From Glycomyces paridis (GTDB taxonomy: Bacteria; Actinomycetota; Actinomycetes; Mycobacteriales; Micromonosporaceae), in the NCBI RefSeq assembly GCF_004912155.1, contig NZ_STGX01000005.1, forward strand, positions 201,625-265,624: 64,000 bases of DNA, given 5' to 3'. Each line of letters opens with the position of its first letter. Position 1 is the first letter of the stretch. The notes beneath the pieces were generated by a model, which saw only the letters and a list, made by a program, of their open reading frames with translations, did no database searches and was not told the origin of the DNA. Below, in pieces: positions 42,203 through 50,866 of this stretch. The translations under genes were made by a program, and so were the position numbers.

Positions 42203-43225
42203 TTGAGCGAAGCCGAACACGGGCGCATCACGATCCGCGCCATCGCCGACGAGGCGGGTGTCAGCGTGCCCACGGTCTCGCGGGTCATCAACGGCCGCTC
42301 GGACGTCGCCCCCGAGACCCGCAAGCGCGTCGAGGAGCTGCTGAACGAGCGCGGCTACCAGCGGCGCCGCTCGACGCGCGTCCCGAGCCGGGCCCGCCTG
42401 GTCGACCTGGTGTTCAACGAGCTCGACAGCCCGTGGGCGGTCGAGATCATCCGCGGCGTCGAGGACGCCGCGCACGCCGCCGGGGTCGGGACGGTGGTCT
42501 CGGCCGTGCACCGGCGCCGCGCCTCCACCGAGCAGTGGCTCGACAACCTGCGCACCAGGGCCTCGGACGGGGTCATCCTGGTGATCTCGCAACTGGCCTC
42601 CCCGATACTGGAGCAGCTGCGCCACCTGGGCGTCCCGATGGTCGTGCTCGACCCCTCGGGCGGGCCCACGATGGACGCCCCCGCGATCGGCGCGACGAAC
42701 TGGGCGGGCGGCCTGGCCGCGACCGAGCACCTCATCTCGCTGGGCCACAAGCGGATCGGGTTCATCCACGGCCCCAAGCAGGTCCTGTGCTCGCGGGCGC
42801 GCTTCGACGGCTACCGGGCCGCCTTGGAGGCCGCCGACATCGAGTTCGATTCCTCGCTGGTCTTCGACGGCGACTTCTACCACCAGTCGGGTTTCGACGC
42901 CGCCTCCGCGCTCATGCGCCGCGACGAGCCGCCGACGGCGATCTTCGCCTCCTCCGACCAGATGGCCTTCGGCGCGTACGAGGCGATCCGGCAGGCGGGG
43001 CTGCGCATCCCCGAGCACGTGAGCATCGTCGGCTTCGACGACCTCCCCGAGTCGCGCTGGACCTCGCCGCCGCTGACGACGGTCCGCCAGCCGCTCGCGG
43101 AGATGGGCGCCCTCGCGGCGCGCACGGTCCTGGAGATGGCCGCCGGCAACGACATCGACTCGCCGCGCCTGGAACTGGCGACCGAGCTGGTCGTGCGCGA
43201 GTCCACGGCGCCCCTGGTGGGCTGA
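42203..43225 (+). CDS. LacI-family transcriptional regulator
   Basis: 340 aa. TTG at 42203 follows GGAGG with 4-nt spacing. The N-terminal HTH reads ITIRAIADEAGVSVPTVSRV INGRSDV, followed by the hinge (ETRKRVEELLNERGY). The periplasmic-binding-protein-like effector domain is complete (GFIHGPKQVL, IFASSDQMAFGAYEAIR, VSIVGFDDLPESRWTSPPLTTV). It probably represses the GH3 gene and the oxidoreductase operon and responds to a sugar. Confidence 0.94.
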   Translation: MSEAEHGRITIRAIADEAGVSVPTVSRVINGRSDVAPETRKRVEELLNERGYQRRRSTRVPSRARLVDLVFNELDSPWAVEIIRGVEDAAHAAGVGTVVSAVHRRRASTEQWLDNLRTRASDGVILVISQLASPILEQLRHLGVPMVVLDPSGGPTMDAPAIGATNWAGGLAATEHLISLGHKRIGFIHGPKQVLCSRARFDGYRAALEAADIEFDSSLVFDGDFYHQSGFDAASALMRRDEPPTAIFASSDQMAFGAYEAIRQAGLRIPEHVSIVGFDDLPESRWTSPPLTTVRQPLAEMGALAARTVLEMAAGNDIDSPRLELATELVVRESTAPLVG

Positions 43226-43236
43226 GACGGGCGGAG

Positions 43237-43260
43237 GGGCCGGGACGGGAGTCCCGGCCC
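43237..43260. terminator. Terminator between lacI and bioB
   Basis: 10-bp perfect arms GGGCCGGGAC / GTCCCGGCCC have a 4-nt loop, followed on the + strand by TTCCCT. It lies between convergent genes. Confidence 0.8.
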
Positions 43261-43264
43261 TTCC

Positions 43265-44347
43265 CTATGCGTTCGGGGCGACCTCGGTGCCCGCGCCCCG
43301 GCGGCGGACCTTGACGGCCTCGCGGACGGCTTCGGGGGCGTCTTCCGGAAGGGCGCCTTCGAGGCCGAGCGGGACGAGGCCCGCGTCGGCGATGAGCGCG
43401 AGGTCGTCCTTTGCGGACTGGCCCTCGCTGGTCAGGTAGTCCCCCAGGAAGATCGAATTGACGATCTGGAGGGCGGTGGCCTGGTGCGACCGCAGGTGGA
43501 CCTCGCGGCCGGCGGCGAGGCGCACCTCCGCGTCGGGGTTCGCCAGGCGCACCATCGCGAGGATGCGCAGGCACCGGCGCGGGTCGAGCTCCCAGCGGCC
43601 CTCCAGAGGCGTGCCGTCGAAGGGCAGCAGGAAGTTCACGGGGATCGAGTCGACGTTCAAGGCCCGCAGGCCCAGAGCCACCGAGACGAGGTCGGCGTCC
43701 GACTCCCCCATGCCCGCGATGAGGCCCGAGCACGGCGACAGGCCCGCGCCGTGAGCGGCGTTGACGGTGTCGACCCGGTCGGCGAAGGTGTGGGTCGAGC
43801 AGATCTCGGCGTAGGCGTCCTCGGCCGTGTTGAGGTTGTGGTTGTAGGCGTCGGCGCCGAGCTCGGCGAGCCGGTCTGCCTGGCCGCCCTGGAGCAGGCC
43901 GAGGCACGCGCAGACCTCGACGCCGGGGGCGGCGCCCTTGACCGCTGCGATGGTCTTGCCGACGCGCTCGACGTCCATATCGGTCGGTCCGCGCCCGGAG
44001 GCGACGAGGCACACCCGCGAGGCCCCTCCGGCGACGCCCGCGGCGGCCTGCTCGGCGGCCTGCTCGGGGCTGAGCCACGTGTACTTGAGCACGTCGGCCT
44101 TGGAGCCGAGCCGCTGGGAGCAGTAGCCGCAGTCCTCGGGGCACAGGCCGCTCTTGAGGTTCACGAGGTAGTTGAGCTTGACGGTGTTCCCGAAGCGGCG
44201 GAAGCGCAGCCGCGCGGCGGCGGCGACCACGTCCATGAGCTCGGCGTCGGCGCTCGCCAGGACGGCCTCCAGGTCGGCGGCCTCGGGGACCTCCCCGGCG
44301 TCGGCGGCGGCGGTCAGTCGGGCGAGGGCGGCGATCGAAGCTGGCAT
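43265..44347 (-). CDS. bioB: Biotin synthase
   Basis: Radical-SAM enzyme inserting sulfur into dethiobiotin. The SAM-binding Fe-S motif is CPEDCGYC (C69, C73, C76). Downstream [36 protein letters not shown] and [16 protein letters not shown] are typical biotin-synthase segments. 360 aa. No other bio genes are visible nearby. It ends convergently with lacI. Confidence 0.95.
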   Translation of the reverse strand: MPASIAALARLTAAADAGEVPEAADLEAVLASADAELMDVVAAAARLRFRRFGNTVKLNYLVNLKSGLCPEDCGYCSQRLGSKADVLKYTWLSPEQAAEQAAAGVAGGASRVCLVASGRGPTDMDVERVGKTIAAVKGAAPGVEVCACLGLLQGGQADRLAELGADAYNHNLNTAEDAYAEICSTHTFADRVDTVNAAHGAGLSPCSGLIAGMGESDADLVSVALGLRALNVDSIPVNFLLPFDGTPLEGRWELDPRRCLRILAMVRLANPDAEVRLAAGREVHLRSHQATALQIVNSIFLGDYLTSEGQSAKDDLALIADAGLVPLGLEGALPEDAPEAVREAVKVRRRGAGTEVAPNA

Positions 44348-44572
44348 GGAAAAAATCTTGCCACAGCGGCGCGTGGGGCGTTTTTTCGGATGGTTCGCGG
44401 TCCGCTGGGCGAAAAGGCCCTGTCAAGTCGTCCTCGGGCCTGAGCGTCGCGATCCGCCTACACTTGCTAAAGTGGGGGGTCGGTGCTGCGAAGAACGCGT
44501 CGGGCTGGTGGAGATCCCCTCGCACGCGTCATGAATCACGAACCGCCCGAAACCATCCGGAGAGAACCAACC

Positions 44573-45715
44573 GTGCCGATCGCACCTGGACAACCGGCGT
44601 TGATCGCCGTGGCCGTCGCGACCCTCTGGGCCCAGCCCACGGCCCCCGGACCGGAGGACCGCCTCGCGCTGGGCGCGCCGTCCGCCATCCGCGAATGGGT
44701 CGCCCGCCTCACCAACGACATACGCGCGAACGGCCTCAAGGGACGGGTGCGCACGCAGTGTCTCCTGGGGACTCCCGTCGAGGTCCGGCAGGTCGCCGAG
44801 GGCTGGGCCGAGGTCTCCTGCCCGTCCCAGTCGGCCGCCGGCTGGGTCCCGGTCGACCAGCTCGCGCATCCCGCCGACGGCGACACCAGCGGCACCGAGT
44901 ACCTGGTGAGCGCCACCGCGACCGCCGTGCGCGACGAACCGGGCGGGGACGTCTCGGTCCCGGGCGTCACCCTGGGCACGCGCCTGCGGGTCGTCGGCAA
45001 GGAGTACCGCGGCTGGGTGCCCGTGGCGCTGCCGGGGCCCCGGCAGCCCGGCTGGGTGCCGCAGCGCGACCTCGCGGCCGAGCCCGCGTCTGAGGCCGGG
45101 AAGCCCTCCACGGGCCTCATCGCCGCCGGACTCGACGCGGTCAAGCTCGCCCAGCAGCTCCTGGAGATCCCCTACCTGCACGGCGGCGTCAGCGCCTACG
45201 GCATCGACGCCCCCGGGCTCGTGTGGATCGTCTACCGCCAGTTGGGGATCGACGTGCCGCGGTTCCGCGACGCGCTCATCGAGGCCGGCGAGAGCGTCGA
45301 CTTCGAGGACCTGCACCCCGGCGACCTGGTGTTCCTCGACCACGGCGGGGACGCGAAGACCCCGGCGATCATGGCCGAGCGCGGCCAGACGGACCAGCCG
45401 GAGGTCATCTTCTCCTCCCCCGTCTACGGCAAGGTCGTCGTCGAGTCGCTCAAGGACGCCGAGCTGTCGCAGGTGACCGCCTGCCGCCGCCTGCCGTTCC
45501 GGGCCCGAACCCGATACGCGGACGGCCCGCGCGGCGAGGGCGAAGAGGATGTCGGTGGAGCCGATGGCGAGCATCGCCAGCAGCCGCGGCGACCGCGGGG
45601 GAGGCCGTGGGGCGCTCCTCGGCGGTCTCCGCGAAGAGCTCCTTCCAGGTCTTGCCCTGGCGGCGCAGGAGGATGCCGTTGGCGATCACGACGAGCGCGA
45701 GCACCCCGGCGATGA
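44573..45715 (+). CDS. Degenerate NlpC/P60 (C40) protein, catalytic Cys missing
   Basis: 380 aa from GTG at 44573 (GGAGAG upstream; ATG at 44531 is an alternative). Two bacterial SH3-like domains (CLLGTPVEVRQVAEGWAEVSC; ATAVRDEPGGDVSVPGV) precede an NlpC/P60 region LEIPYLHGGVSAYGIDAPGLVWIVYRQLGIDVPR. In active members that site reads D-C-S-G-L; here it is D-A-P-G-L, so the nucleophile is gone, and the usual HVG histidine context is also absent. After CRRLPF the frame runs into a 52-bp duplicated terC fragment and then antisense to terC, producing an Arg/Pro-rich tail of about 65 residues that looks non-native. Confidence 0.75.
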   Translation: MPIAPGQPALIAVAVATLWAQPTAPGPEDRLALGAPSAIREWVARLTNDIRANGLKGRVRTQCLLGTPVEVRQVAEGWAEVSCPSQSAAGWVPVDQLAHPADGDTSGTEYLVSATATAVRDEPGGDVSVPGVTLGTRLRVVGKEYRGWVPVALPGPRQPGWVPQRDLAAEPASEAGKPSTGLIAAGLDAVKLAQQLLEIPYLHGGVSAYGIDAPGLVWIVYRQLGIDVPRFRDALIEAGESVDFEDLHPGDLVFLDHGGDAKTPAIMAERGQTDQPEVIFSSPVYGKVVVESLKDAELSQVTACRRLPFRARTRYADGPRGEGEEDVGGADGEHRQQPRRPRGRPWGAPRRSPRRAPSRSCPGGAGGCRWRSRRARAPRR

Positions 45716-46658
45716 CGCCGAGCGAGAGCGGCGTGGGGATGTGCGGCAGCCACTCGATGTGCTCGCCGCCGTTGATGAACGGGAGCTGGTTCTCGACCAG
45801 GCCCTCGATGATGAGCTTGACGCCGATCCAGCCGAGGATCGCGGCCAGCCCCAGGTGCAGGAACTTGAGGGACTTGAGCATCGCGGCCAGCAGGAAGTAC
45901 AGCTGGCGCAGGCCCATGAGCGCGAAGATCGTGGCCGTGAAGACCAGGTAGGGCTCCTGGGTGAGGCCGAAGATCGCCGGGATCGAGGCGAGGGCGAAGA
46001 GGATGTCGGTGGAGCCGATGGCGAGCATCGCCAGCAGCAGCGGGGTCACGAACTTGACGCCGTCGATGCGGGTGGTGAGCTTGCCGCCGTGGTAGTCGTT
46101 GGCGACGCGCATCCTCGACTCGGCGAACCTCATGAAGCGGCTCTTGGGGAACTCCTCGTCGCCGATGCCCGGCTCGTCATGGCTGTTCTCGCGGAGCTGG
46201 CCGATGGCCGTCCAGATGAGGATCGCGCCGAAGATGAGGAAGACCCAGCTGAACTTCGCGATGAGGACCGAGCCGATCGCGATGAACCCGCCGCGCAGGA
46301 CGATCGAGAGCACGATGCCCACGAGCAGCACCCGCGACTGGAGCTCCGCCGGGACGCGGAAGCCCTGGATGATGAGGAGGAAGACGAAGAGGTTGTCGAC
46401 CGAGAGCGCCAATTCGGTCAGGTAGCCGGCGTAGAACTGCCCGCCGTAGGAGGCGCCTTGAGTGGCGAAGATGAGGACGCCGAACAGCAGTGCCGCACCT
46501 ATGTAGATGCCGGCCCAGGAGGCCGACTCCTTCGTGGAGAGCTTGTGCGGGTTGCGCACCGCCATCGAGAGGTCGAACACGACCACGGCGGCGAGGACGC
46601 CCATGGTCAGCACCCAAGCCCAGGCCGGGAGTTCCAATGTGTTGCCTTCCTTGTCCAT
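45450..46658 (-). CDS. terC: TerC-family integral membrane protein (Mn/metal-linked)
   Basis: 402 aa with about nine membrane helices. The family acidic motifs LALSVDNLFVFLLI and AIGSTDILFALASIPAIFGLT are present, as are WVFLIFGAILIWTAIGQL and FVFTATIFALMGLRQLYFLL-like segments. Members export manganese or help metal loading of secreted proteins. Up to about residue 350 it is normal; the last about 50 residues (from ...DARHRLHRHPLRPRRAG) read through the duplicated 52-bp fragment in another frame and overlap the 3' end of the convergent NlpC-like gene by 266 bp. A probable yybP-ykoY riboswitch lies in its leader. Confidence 0.9.
   Translation of the reverse strand: MDKEGNTLELPAWAWVLTMGVLAAVVVFDLSMAVRNPHKLSTKESASWAGIYIGAALLFGVLIFATQGASYGGQFYAGYLTELALSVDNLFVFLLIIQGFRVPAELQSRVLLVGIVLSIVLRGGFIAIGSVLIAKFSWVFLIFGAILIWTAIGQLRENSHDEPGIGDEEFPKSRFMRFAESRMRVANDYHGGKLTTRIDGVKFVTPLLLAMLAIGSTDILFALASIPAIFGLTQEPYLVFTATIFALMGLRQLYFLLAAMLKSLKFLHLGLAAILGWIGVKLIIEGLVENQLPFINGGEHIEWLPHIPTPLSLGVIAGVLALVVIANGILLRRQGKTWKELFAETAEERPTASPAVAAAAGDARHRLHRHPLRPRRAGRPRIGFGPGTAGGGRRSPATARRP
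45533..45584. repeat. 52-bp direct repeat, copy 1 (displaced terC fragment)
   Basis: An exact 52-bp match to 45987-46038, same orientation, 454 bp apart. This copy lies at the overlap of the 3' ends of terC and the NlpC-like gene and is out of frame with terC. After the exact match one mismatch is followed by four more identical bases. Confidence 0.95.
45987..46038. repeat. 52-bp direct repeat, copy 2 (native terC codons)
   Basis: This copy encodes the conserved terC motif LLAMLAIGSTDILFALA in frame, so it is the source copy of the displaced fragment at 45533-45584. Confidence 0.95.
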
Positions 46659-46670
46659 GGAGGGTCACAT

Positions 46671-46776
46671 GGTCTCTCCCGATCCTGGCGGACCAGCGTC
46701 ACCGGGGACCGATCGCGGTTCCGTGCATTGACGACGACGCTAACAGCGGCTGGCGCTGCGGGATACTCCCCACATA
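46671..46776 (-). ncRNA. Probable yybP-ykoY (Mn2+) riboswitch in terC leader
   Basis: On the minus strand the terC leader starts with ATGTGGGGAGTATCCCG and ends with GGGAGAGACCATGTGACC, just before the terC start region. GGGGAGUA at the 5' side and GAGACC at the 3' side are the conserved halves of this class, and AUGUGG/CCAUGU can pair as P1 with G-U wobbles. TerC/Alx proteins are well-known members of the regulon of this riboswitch. Confidence 0.65.
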
Positions 46777-46905
46777 CCTGATTTTGAACAGACTGGACCA
46801 TTCTGCCTGCCGGAAGCCGACTTGTCATCAGTCGGATATGTGACTTCTCTCTCGACGCCACGCCGGACCGGCCGCGGGCCCGACCTCCTGTGCGAGGCTC
46901 CGCGC

Positions 46906-47196
46906 ATGGTTCTCGAAGTCGCTGAAATCAAGGTAACCCCCGGCAAGGAGGACGCCTTCAAGGAGGCGTACCGCACCGCCCGCGAGCTGGTGAAGGTCTC
47001 CCCCGGCCTGCGCTCGATGCGCATGACCCAGGGCGTCGAGTCGCCCGGCCGCTTCGTGCTCCTCATCGAGTGGGACTCCGTCGAGGCCCACGAGCAGGGC
47101 TTCCGCGAGACCGACCGCTTCGGGAAGTGGCGCGAGGCCATCGGGCCGTTCTTCGCGGCGCCCCCGTTCGTCGAGCACGTCGCCGACGTCGACTAG
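46906..47196 (+). CDS. Antibiotic-biosynthesis-monooxygenase-fold (ABM) protein
   Basis: 96 aa from ATG at 46906, beginning MVLEVAEIKVTPGKEDAFKEAY. The ferredoxin-like ABM fold is recognisable from FVLLIEWDSVEAHEQGFRETDRFGKWREAIGPFFAAPPFVEH, including the typical C-terminal P-x-x-x-H segment. Function unknown: members act as heme or quinol monooxygenases or as small dimeric enzymes. Convergent with uvrB. Confidence 0.83.
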   Translation: MVLEVAEIKVTPGKEDAFKEAYRTARELVKVSPGLRSMRMTQGVESPGRFVLLIEWDSVEAHEQGFRETDRFGKWREAIGPFFAAPPFVEHVADVD

Positions 47197-47200
47197 GTCG

Positions 47201-47222
47201 CGGCCCGGGTCCGCCCGGGCCG
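47201..47222. terminator. Terminator between ABM gene and uvrB
   Basis: 9-bp arms CGGCCCGGG / CCCGGGCCG have a 4-nt loop between two convergent genes. Confidence 0.7.
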
Positions 47223-47265
47223 CCCTCTACCGCGCCCCGTTACGGGGCTTCATCGCTGTGCCTCA

Positions 47266-49320
47266 TCACTGCGCTTCGTCAAGCTGACGCAGCTCCTTCT
47301 TGAGGTCGGCGATCTCGTCGCGGTAGGCCGCGGCCAGCTCGAACCGCAGTTCCCTCGCGGCCGTGAGCATCTGGTCATTGCGGTCGTCGATCTGCTGGAC
47401 GATTTCGGAGCGGACCTTCGCGGCGCCCTTGGCCTCCTTGCCCTTCCCGCGCGCGGGCCGCTCGGAGGCGACGAGCTTCGCCGTCTCGGCCGCCGAGTCG
47501 TAGAGGTCCTCCATGATGTCGCCGATGCGCTTGCGCAGCGGTTGGGGATCGATCCCGTGCTCCTGGTTGTAGGCCACCTGCTTCTCGCGGCGCCGGTCGG
47601 TCTCCTCCAGCGCGGCCTTCATCGAGTCGGTGAGGTTGTCGGCGTACATCAGGACCGTGCCCGAGACGTTCCGGGCCGCGCGGCCGATCGTCTGGATGAG
47701 CGAGGTCGCCGAGCGCAGGAACCCCTCCTTGTCGGCGTCGAGGATCGCCACGAGGGAGACCTCCGGCAGGTCCAGGCCCTCCCGGAGCAGGTTGATGCCC
47801 ACGAGCACGTCGTAGTCGCCGCGGCGCAGCTCCCCCAGGAGCTCGACCCGGCGCAGCGTCTCGACCTCCGAGTGCAGGTACCGGACCCGGATGCCGTTGT
47901 CGAGGAAGTAGTCGGTGAGGTCCTCGGCCATCTTCTTGGTGAGCGTGGTCACCAGCACCCGCTCGTCCTTCTTCGCGCGCTCGCGGATCTCGTGCATGAG
48001 GTCGTCGATCTGGCCCTTGGTCCCACGGATCTCCACGTGCGGGTCGACCAGACCGGTGGGGCGGATGACCTGCTCCACGAACTCGCCCTTGGTCTCCGCC
48101 AGCTCCCACTTGCCGGGGGTCGCCGAGAGGTACACGGTCTGGCCCACGCGCTCGCGGAACTCGTCGAAGCGCAGCGGCCGGTTGTCCTGGGCGCTGGGCA
48201 GCCGGAAGCCGTGGTCGACCAGGTTGCGCTTGCGGGAGGCGTCGCCCTCGGACATCGCGCCGATCTGCGGGACGGTCTGGTGCGACTCGTCGAGGATCGT
48301 GATGAAGTCCGAGGGGAAGTAGTCGAGCAGCGTGTGCGGCGGCGTGCCCGCCGCGCGCCCGTCGATGTGCCGCGAGTAGTTCTCGATGCCGTTGCAGGTG
48401 CCGGTCTGGCGCATGTTCTCCAGGTCGAAGACCGTGCGCATCCGCAGCCGCTGGGCCTCCAGGAGCTTGCCCTGGGACTCCAGCTCCGCGAGCCGCTCCT
48501 CCAGCTCGACCTCGATGTCGCCGATCGCGCGGGTCATGCGCTCGTTGCCGGTCGCGTAGTGCGAGCCGGGGAAGATGAGCACCCGGTCGACCTCGCGGAT
48601 CACGTCGCCGGTGATCGGGTGCAGGTAGTAGAGCCGGTCGATCTCGTCGCCGAACATCTCGATGCGGATCGCCAGCTCCTCGTAGGCCGGGATGATCTCG
48701 ATCGTGTCGCCGCGCACGCGGAAGGTGCCGCGGGTGAACGCGATGTCGTTGCGGCTGTACTGGACGTCGACGAGGCGGCGCAGCAGCTTGTCGCGGTCCC
48801 ACTCCTGGCCCACGGCCACCTCGGTGGCCTGCTCCAGGTACTCCGCGGGGGTCGCCAGGCCGTAGATCGCCGAGACCGTGGCGACGACCACGACGTCGCG
48901 CCGCGTCAGGAGCGAGTAGGTGGCGCGGTGGCGCAGCCGCTCGACCTCCTCGTTGATCGAGGCGTCCTTCTCGATGTACGTGTCCGTCTGGGCCACGTAC
49001 GCCTCGGGCTGGTAGTAGTCGTAGTAGGAGACGTAGTACTCGACCGCGTTGTTCGGCAGCAGCTCGCGGAACTCCTTGGCGAGCTGCGCGGCGAGCGTCT
49101 TGTTGTGGGCCATCACGAGCGCGGGCCGCTGGAGCCGCTCGATGAGCCACGCGGAGGTCGCCGACTTGCCCGTGCCGGTCGCGCCGAGCAGGACCACGTC
49201 GCGCTCCTCGCGCCCGATCCGCTCCGACAGCTGCTCGATCGCGGTCGGCTGGTCGCCGGACGGGCGGTAGTCGCTGACCACCTCGAAGCGCCCCTCGGCG
49301 CGCGGAATATCGAAAGCCAC
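47266..49320 (-). CDS. uvrB: Excinuclease ABC subunit B
   Basis: 684 aa from GTG at 49320 ([22 protein letters not shown]). DEAD-type helicase motifs are complete: Walker A GATGTGKS at residues 46-53, the beta-hairpin region [24 protein letters not shown], and the motif VI segment QTIGRAARN. The C-terminal UVR motif ([26 protein letters not shown]) binds UvrC/UvrA. Nucleotide excision repair. The huge upstream extension of this open frame is an artefact. Confidence 0.97.
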   Translation of the reverse strand: MAFDIPRAEGRFEVVSDYRPSGDQPTAIEQLSERIGREERDVVLLGATGTGKSATSAWLIERLQRPALVMAHNKTLAAQLAKEFRELLPNNAVEYYVSYYDYYQPEAYVAQTDTYIEKDASINEEVERLRHRATYSLLTRRDVVVVATVSAIYGLATPAEYLEQATEVAVGQEWDRDKLLRRLVDVQYSRNDIAFTRGTFRVRGDTIEIIPAYEELAIRIEMFGDEIDRLYYLHPITGDVIREVDRVLIFPGSHYATGNERMTRAIGDIEVELEERLAELESQGKLLEAQRLRMRTVFDLENMRQTGTCNGIENYSRHIDGRAAGTPPHTLLDYFPSDFITILDESHQTVPQIGAMSEGDASRKRNLVDHGFRLPSAQDNRPLRFDEFRERVGQTVYLSATPGKWELAETKGEFVEQVIRPTGLVDPHVEIRGTKGQIDDLMHEIRERAKKDERVLVTTLTKKMAEDLTDYFLDNGIRVRYLHSEVETLRRVELLGELRRGDYDVLVGINLLREGLDLPEVSLVAILDADKEGFLRSATSLIQTIGRAARNVSGTVLMYADNLTDSMKAALEETDRRREKQVAYNQEHGIDPQPLRKRIGDIMEDLYDSAAETAKLVASERPARGKGKEAKGAAKVRSEIVQQIDDRNDQMLTAARELRFELAAAYRDEIADLKKELRQLDEAQ

Positions 49321-49398
49321 GGCCCAACCGTAGCGCCGGGGTCCGACAACCCGCGCCCGCGCCGGTGACTTTTCCGGCCCAGGATCGTTGGTCCCTGC

Positions 49399-50802
49399 GT
49401 GAGCTCCGCAACCGAAACTCCCCGCAGATCGGCCCTCCTGTGGGTCATGGCCATCATCGTCGCGATCGCCGTCGCCGGCTGGTTCGCCGTCTCGTGCAGT
49501 CCCGACCGCTCGGGCGCCGAGCGCCCCGTCAGCGAGGAGGAGGCCGCGCTGCTCGCGGGCATGCGCGAGCGCAACGCCGACGCCGAGCCGGTCGCCCTGC
49601 GCATGACCATGCCCGTCGCGGGCGAGACCGTCGTGGTCGACGCCTACCTCGACTGGGCCAACCCGCTCCTGTACGCGCGCATCCCCGACGCCGAGGGCGG
49701 CCACCGCCTCGTCCAGGCCGTCCCCGGCCTCATCGCCTCCCACGCCGACGACGAGGCCGCGTTCGAGGCCGTCGAGGTCCCCGCCGAGGGCTGGACCGCC
49801 AGGCAGATGCTCTCGGGCGCGACCACGCCGCAGGAAACGACGCTCGACATCCTCGCCTCCTCGCTGTTCACGCTGACCGCCGAGCAGGCCGACGACCCCG
49901 CCGCACTGGCCGAGCAGGCCACCTGGCGCGAAGAGGGCGTCATCGACGGCGAGCCCGTCGACTCCTTCCGCGCCCCGATCATGGTCGAGGCCGACACGAC
50001 CGCCGGCCCGGCCCCCGAGGCCCTCTACTCGCTCGACGCGGCCGGGGACCTGCGCCGGTTCCAGGTCAACACCGGCGAGGAGAGCCTCTCCTCGATCGAC
50101 TTCCTGCGCGAGGTCGCGTTCGACCCCGCGAGCCTCGCGCCCGTCGACCTCCTCGGCGGGCCGACCATCTCGCCCGCCGCCGTCGACGAGGACCTGGCGT
50201 CCACGCTCGCCGAGCTGCGGGCCGAGAACTGGTCGGAGTCCGCCGAGGTCGACATGACCGTCCCCACCGGCGACGACCAGGTCGCCACCGCCACCGGCTC
50301 GGTCGACTGGCGCACCATGACCGCCTACCTCCACGTCTCGGACGCCTCCGGGAAACGGCTGTTCCTCGCCCGCCCCGGCGGCTTCGCGATCCAGCCGACC
50401 GACGCCGACGAGCTGCCCGAGACCCCGCCGACCGAGGGCTGGGAGACCCACGCGCTCACCGATGAGGACGTCGCCGACAGCTTCGGGCCCGTCGAGTCCC
50501 TCGTCTACCGGCTCCTGGAGATGAGCGCCGAGGAGGCCGACGACGCCGACGCGATCGCCGCCGAGGGCTCGCTGCTGAGGGTCGACGGGACCGGCGACGA
50601 CGCGGTCTACGTCGTGGAGTTCCCGGTCGCGGGCGACGCCGAGGCCGCCGCAGGCCAGTCCGCGTTCCGCTACCACGTGGCCGACGAGCGACTGGTCGAG
50701 GTCGAGATGATGACCTACTTCGGCGTCGCCGGCGCCGAGCTGGAGTACGAGGACTACCCGATGGTCGCCGTGCCGTGGGAGGTCAGCGAGGCGATCGGCT
50801 GA
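49399..50802 (+). CDS. Membrane-anchored extracytoplasmic protein with duplicated domain
   Basis: 467 aa from GTG at 49399. There is one N-terminal helix (residues 13-31, [19 protein letters not shown]) followed by SCSP, an imperfect lipobox. The rest is acidic and extracytoplasmic. Residues about 45-240 and 260-450 align with each other: [31 protein letters not shown] against [30 protein letters not shown], and EGWTAR against EGWETH. It therefore contains two copies of one domain of about 190 residues. The fold may be LolA/LppX-like, not proved. Function unknown. Confidence 0.78.
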   Translation: MSSATETPRRSALLWVMAIIVAIAVAGWFAVSCSPDRSGAERPVSEEEAALLAGMRERNADAEPVALRMTMPVAGETVVVDAYLDWANPLLYARIPDAEGGHRLVQAVPGLIASHADDEAAFEAVEVPAEGWTARQMLSGATTPQETTLDILASSLFTLTAEQADDPAALAEQATWREEGVIDGEPVDSFRAPIMVEADTTAGPAPEALYSLDAAGDLRRFQVNTGEESLSSIDFLREVAFDPASLAPVDLLGGPTISPAAVDEDLASTLAELRAENWSESAEVDMTVPTGDDQVATATGSVDWRTMTAYLHVSDASGKRLFLARPGGFAIQPTDADELPETPPTEGWETHALTDEDVADSFGPVESLVYRLLEMSAEEADDADAIAAEGSLLRVDGTGDDAVYVVEFPVAGDAEAAAGQSAFRYHVADERLVEVEMMTYFGVAGAELEYEDYPMVAVPWEVSEAIG

Positions 50803-50821
50803 CCTGCCGGAACAGGACTGC

Positions 50822-50853
50822 CGAAGGGCCCGGCCGCACGGCCGGGCCCTTCG
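50822..50853. terminator. Bidirectional terminator between 467-aa protein and coaE
   Basis: 14-bp perfect arms CGAAGGGCCCGGCC / GGCCGGGCCCTTCG have a 4-nt loop, between convergent genes. Confidence 0.88.
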
Positions 50854-50866
50854 ATCTCACCTCCGT

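Noticed and set aside
44423-45574. 383-aa minus-strand frame containing the TerC-like motif AIGSTDILFALA
   Set aside because: The motif is only the displaced 52-bp terC fragment; the rest is antisense to the NlpC-like gene.
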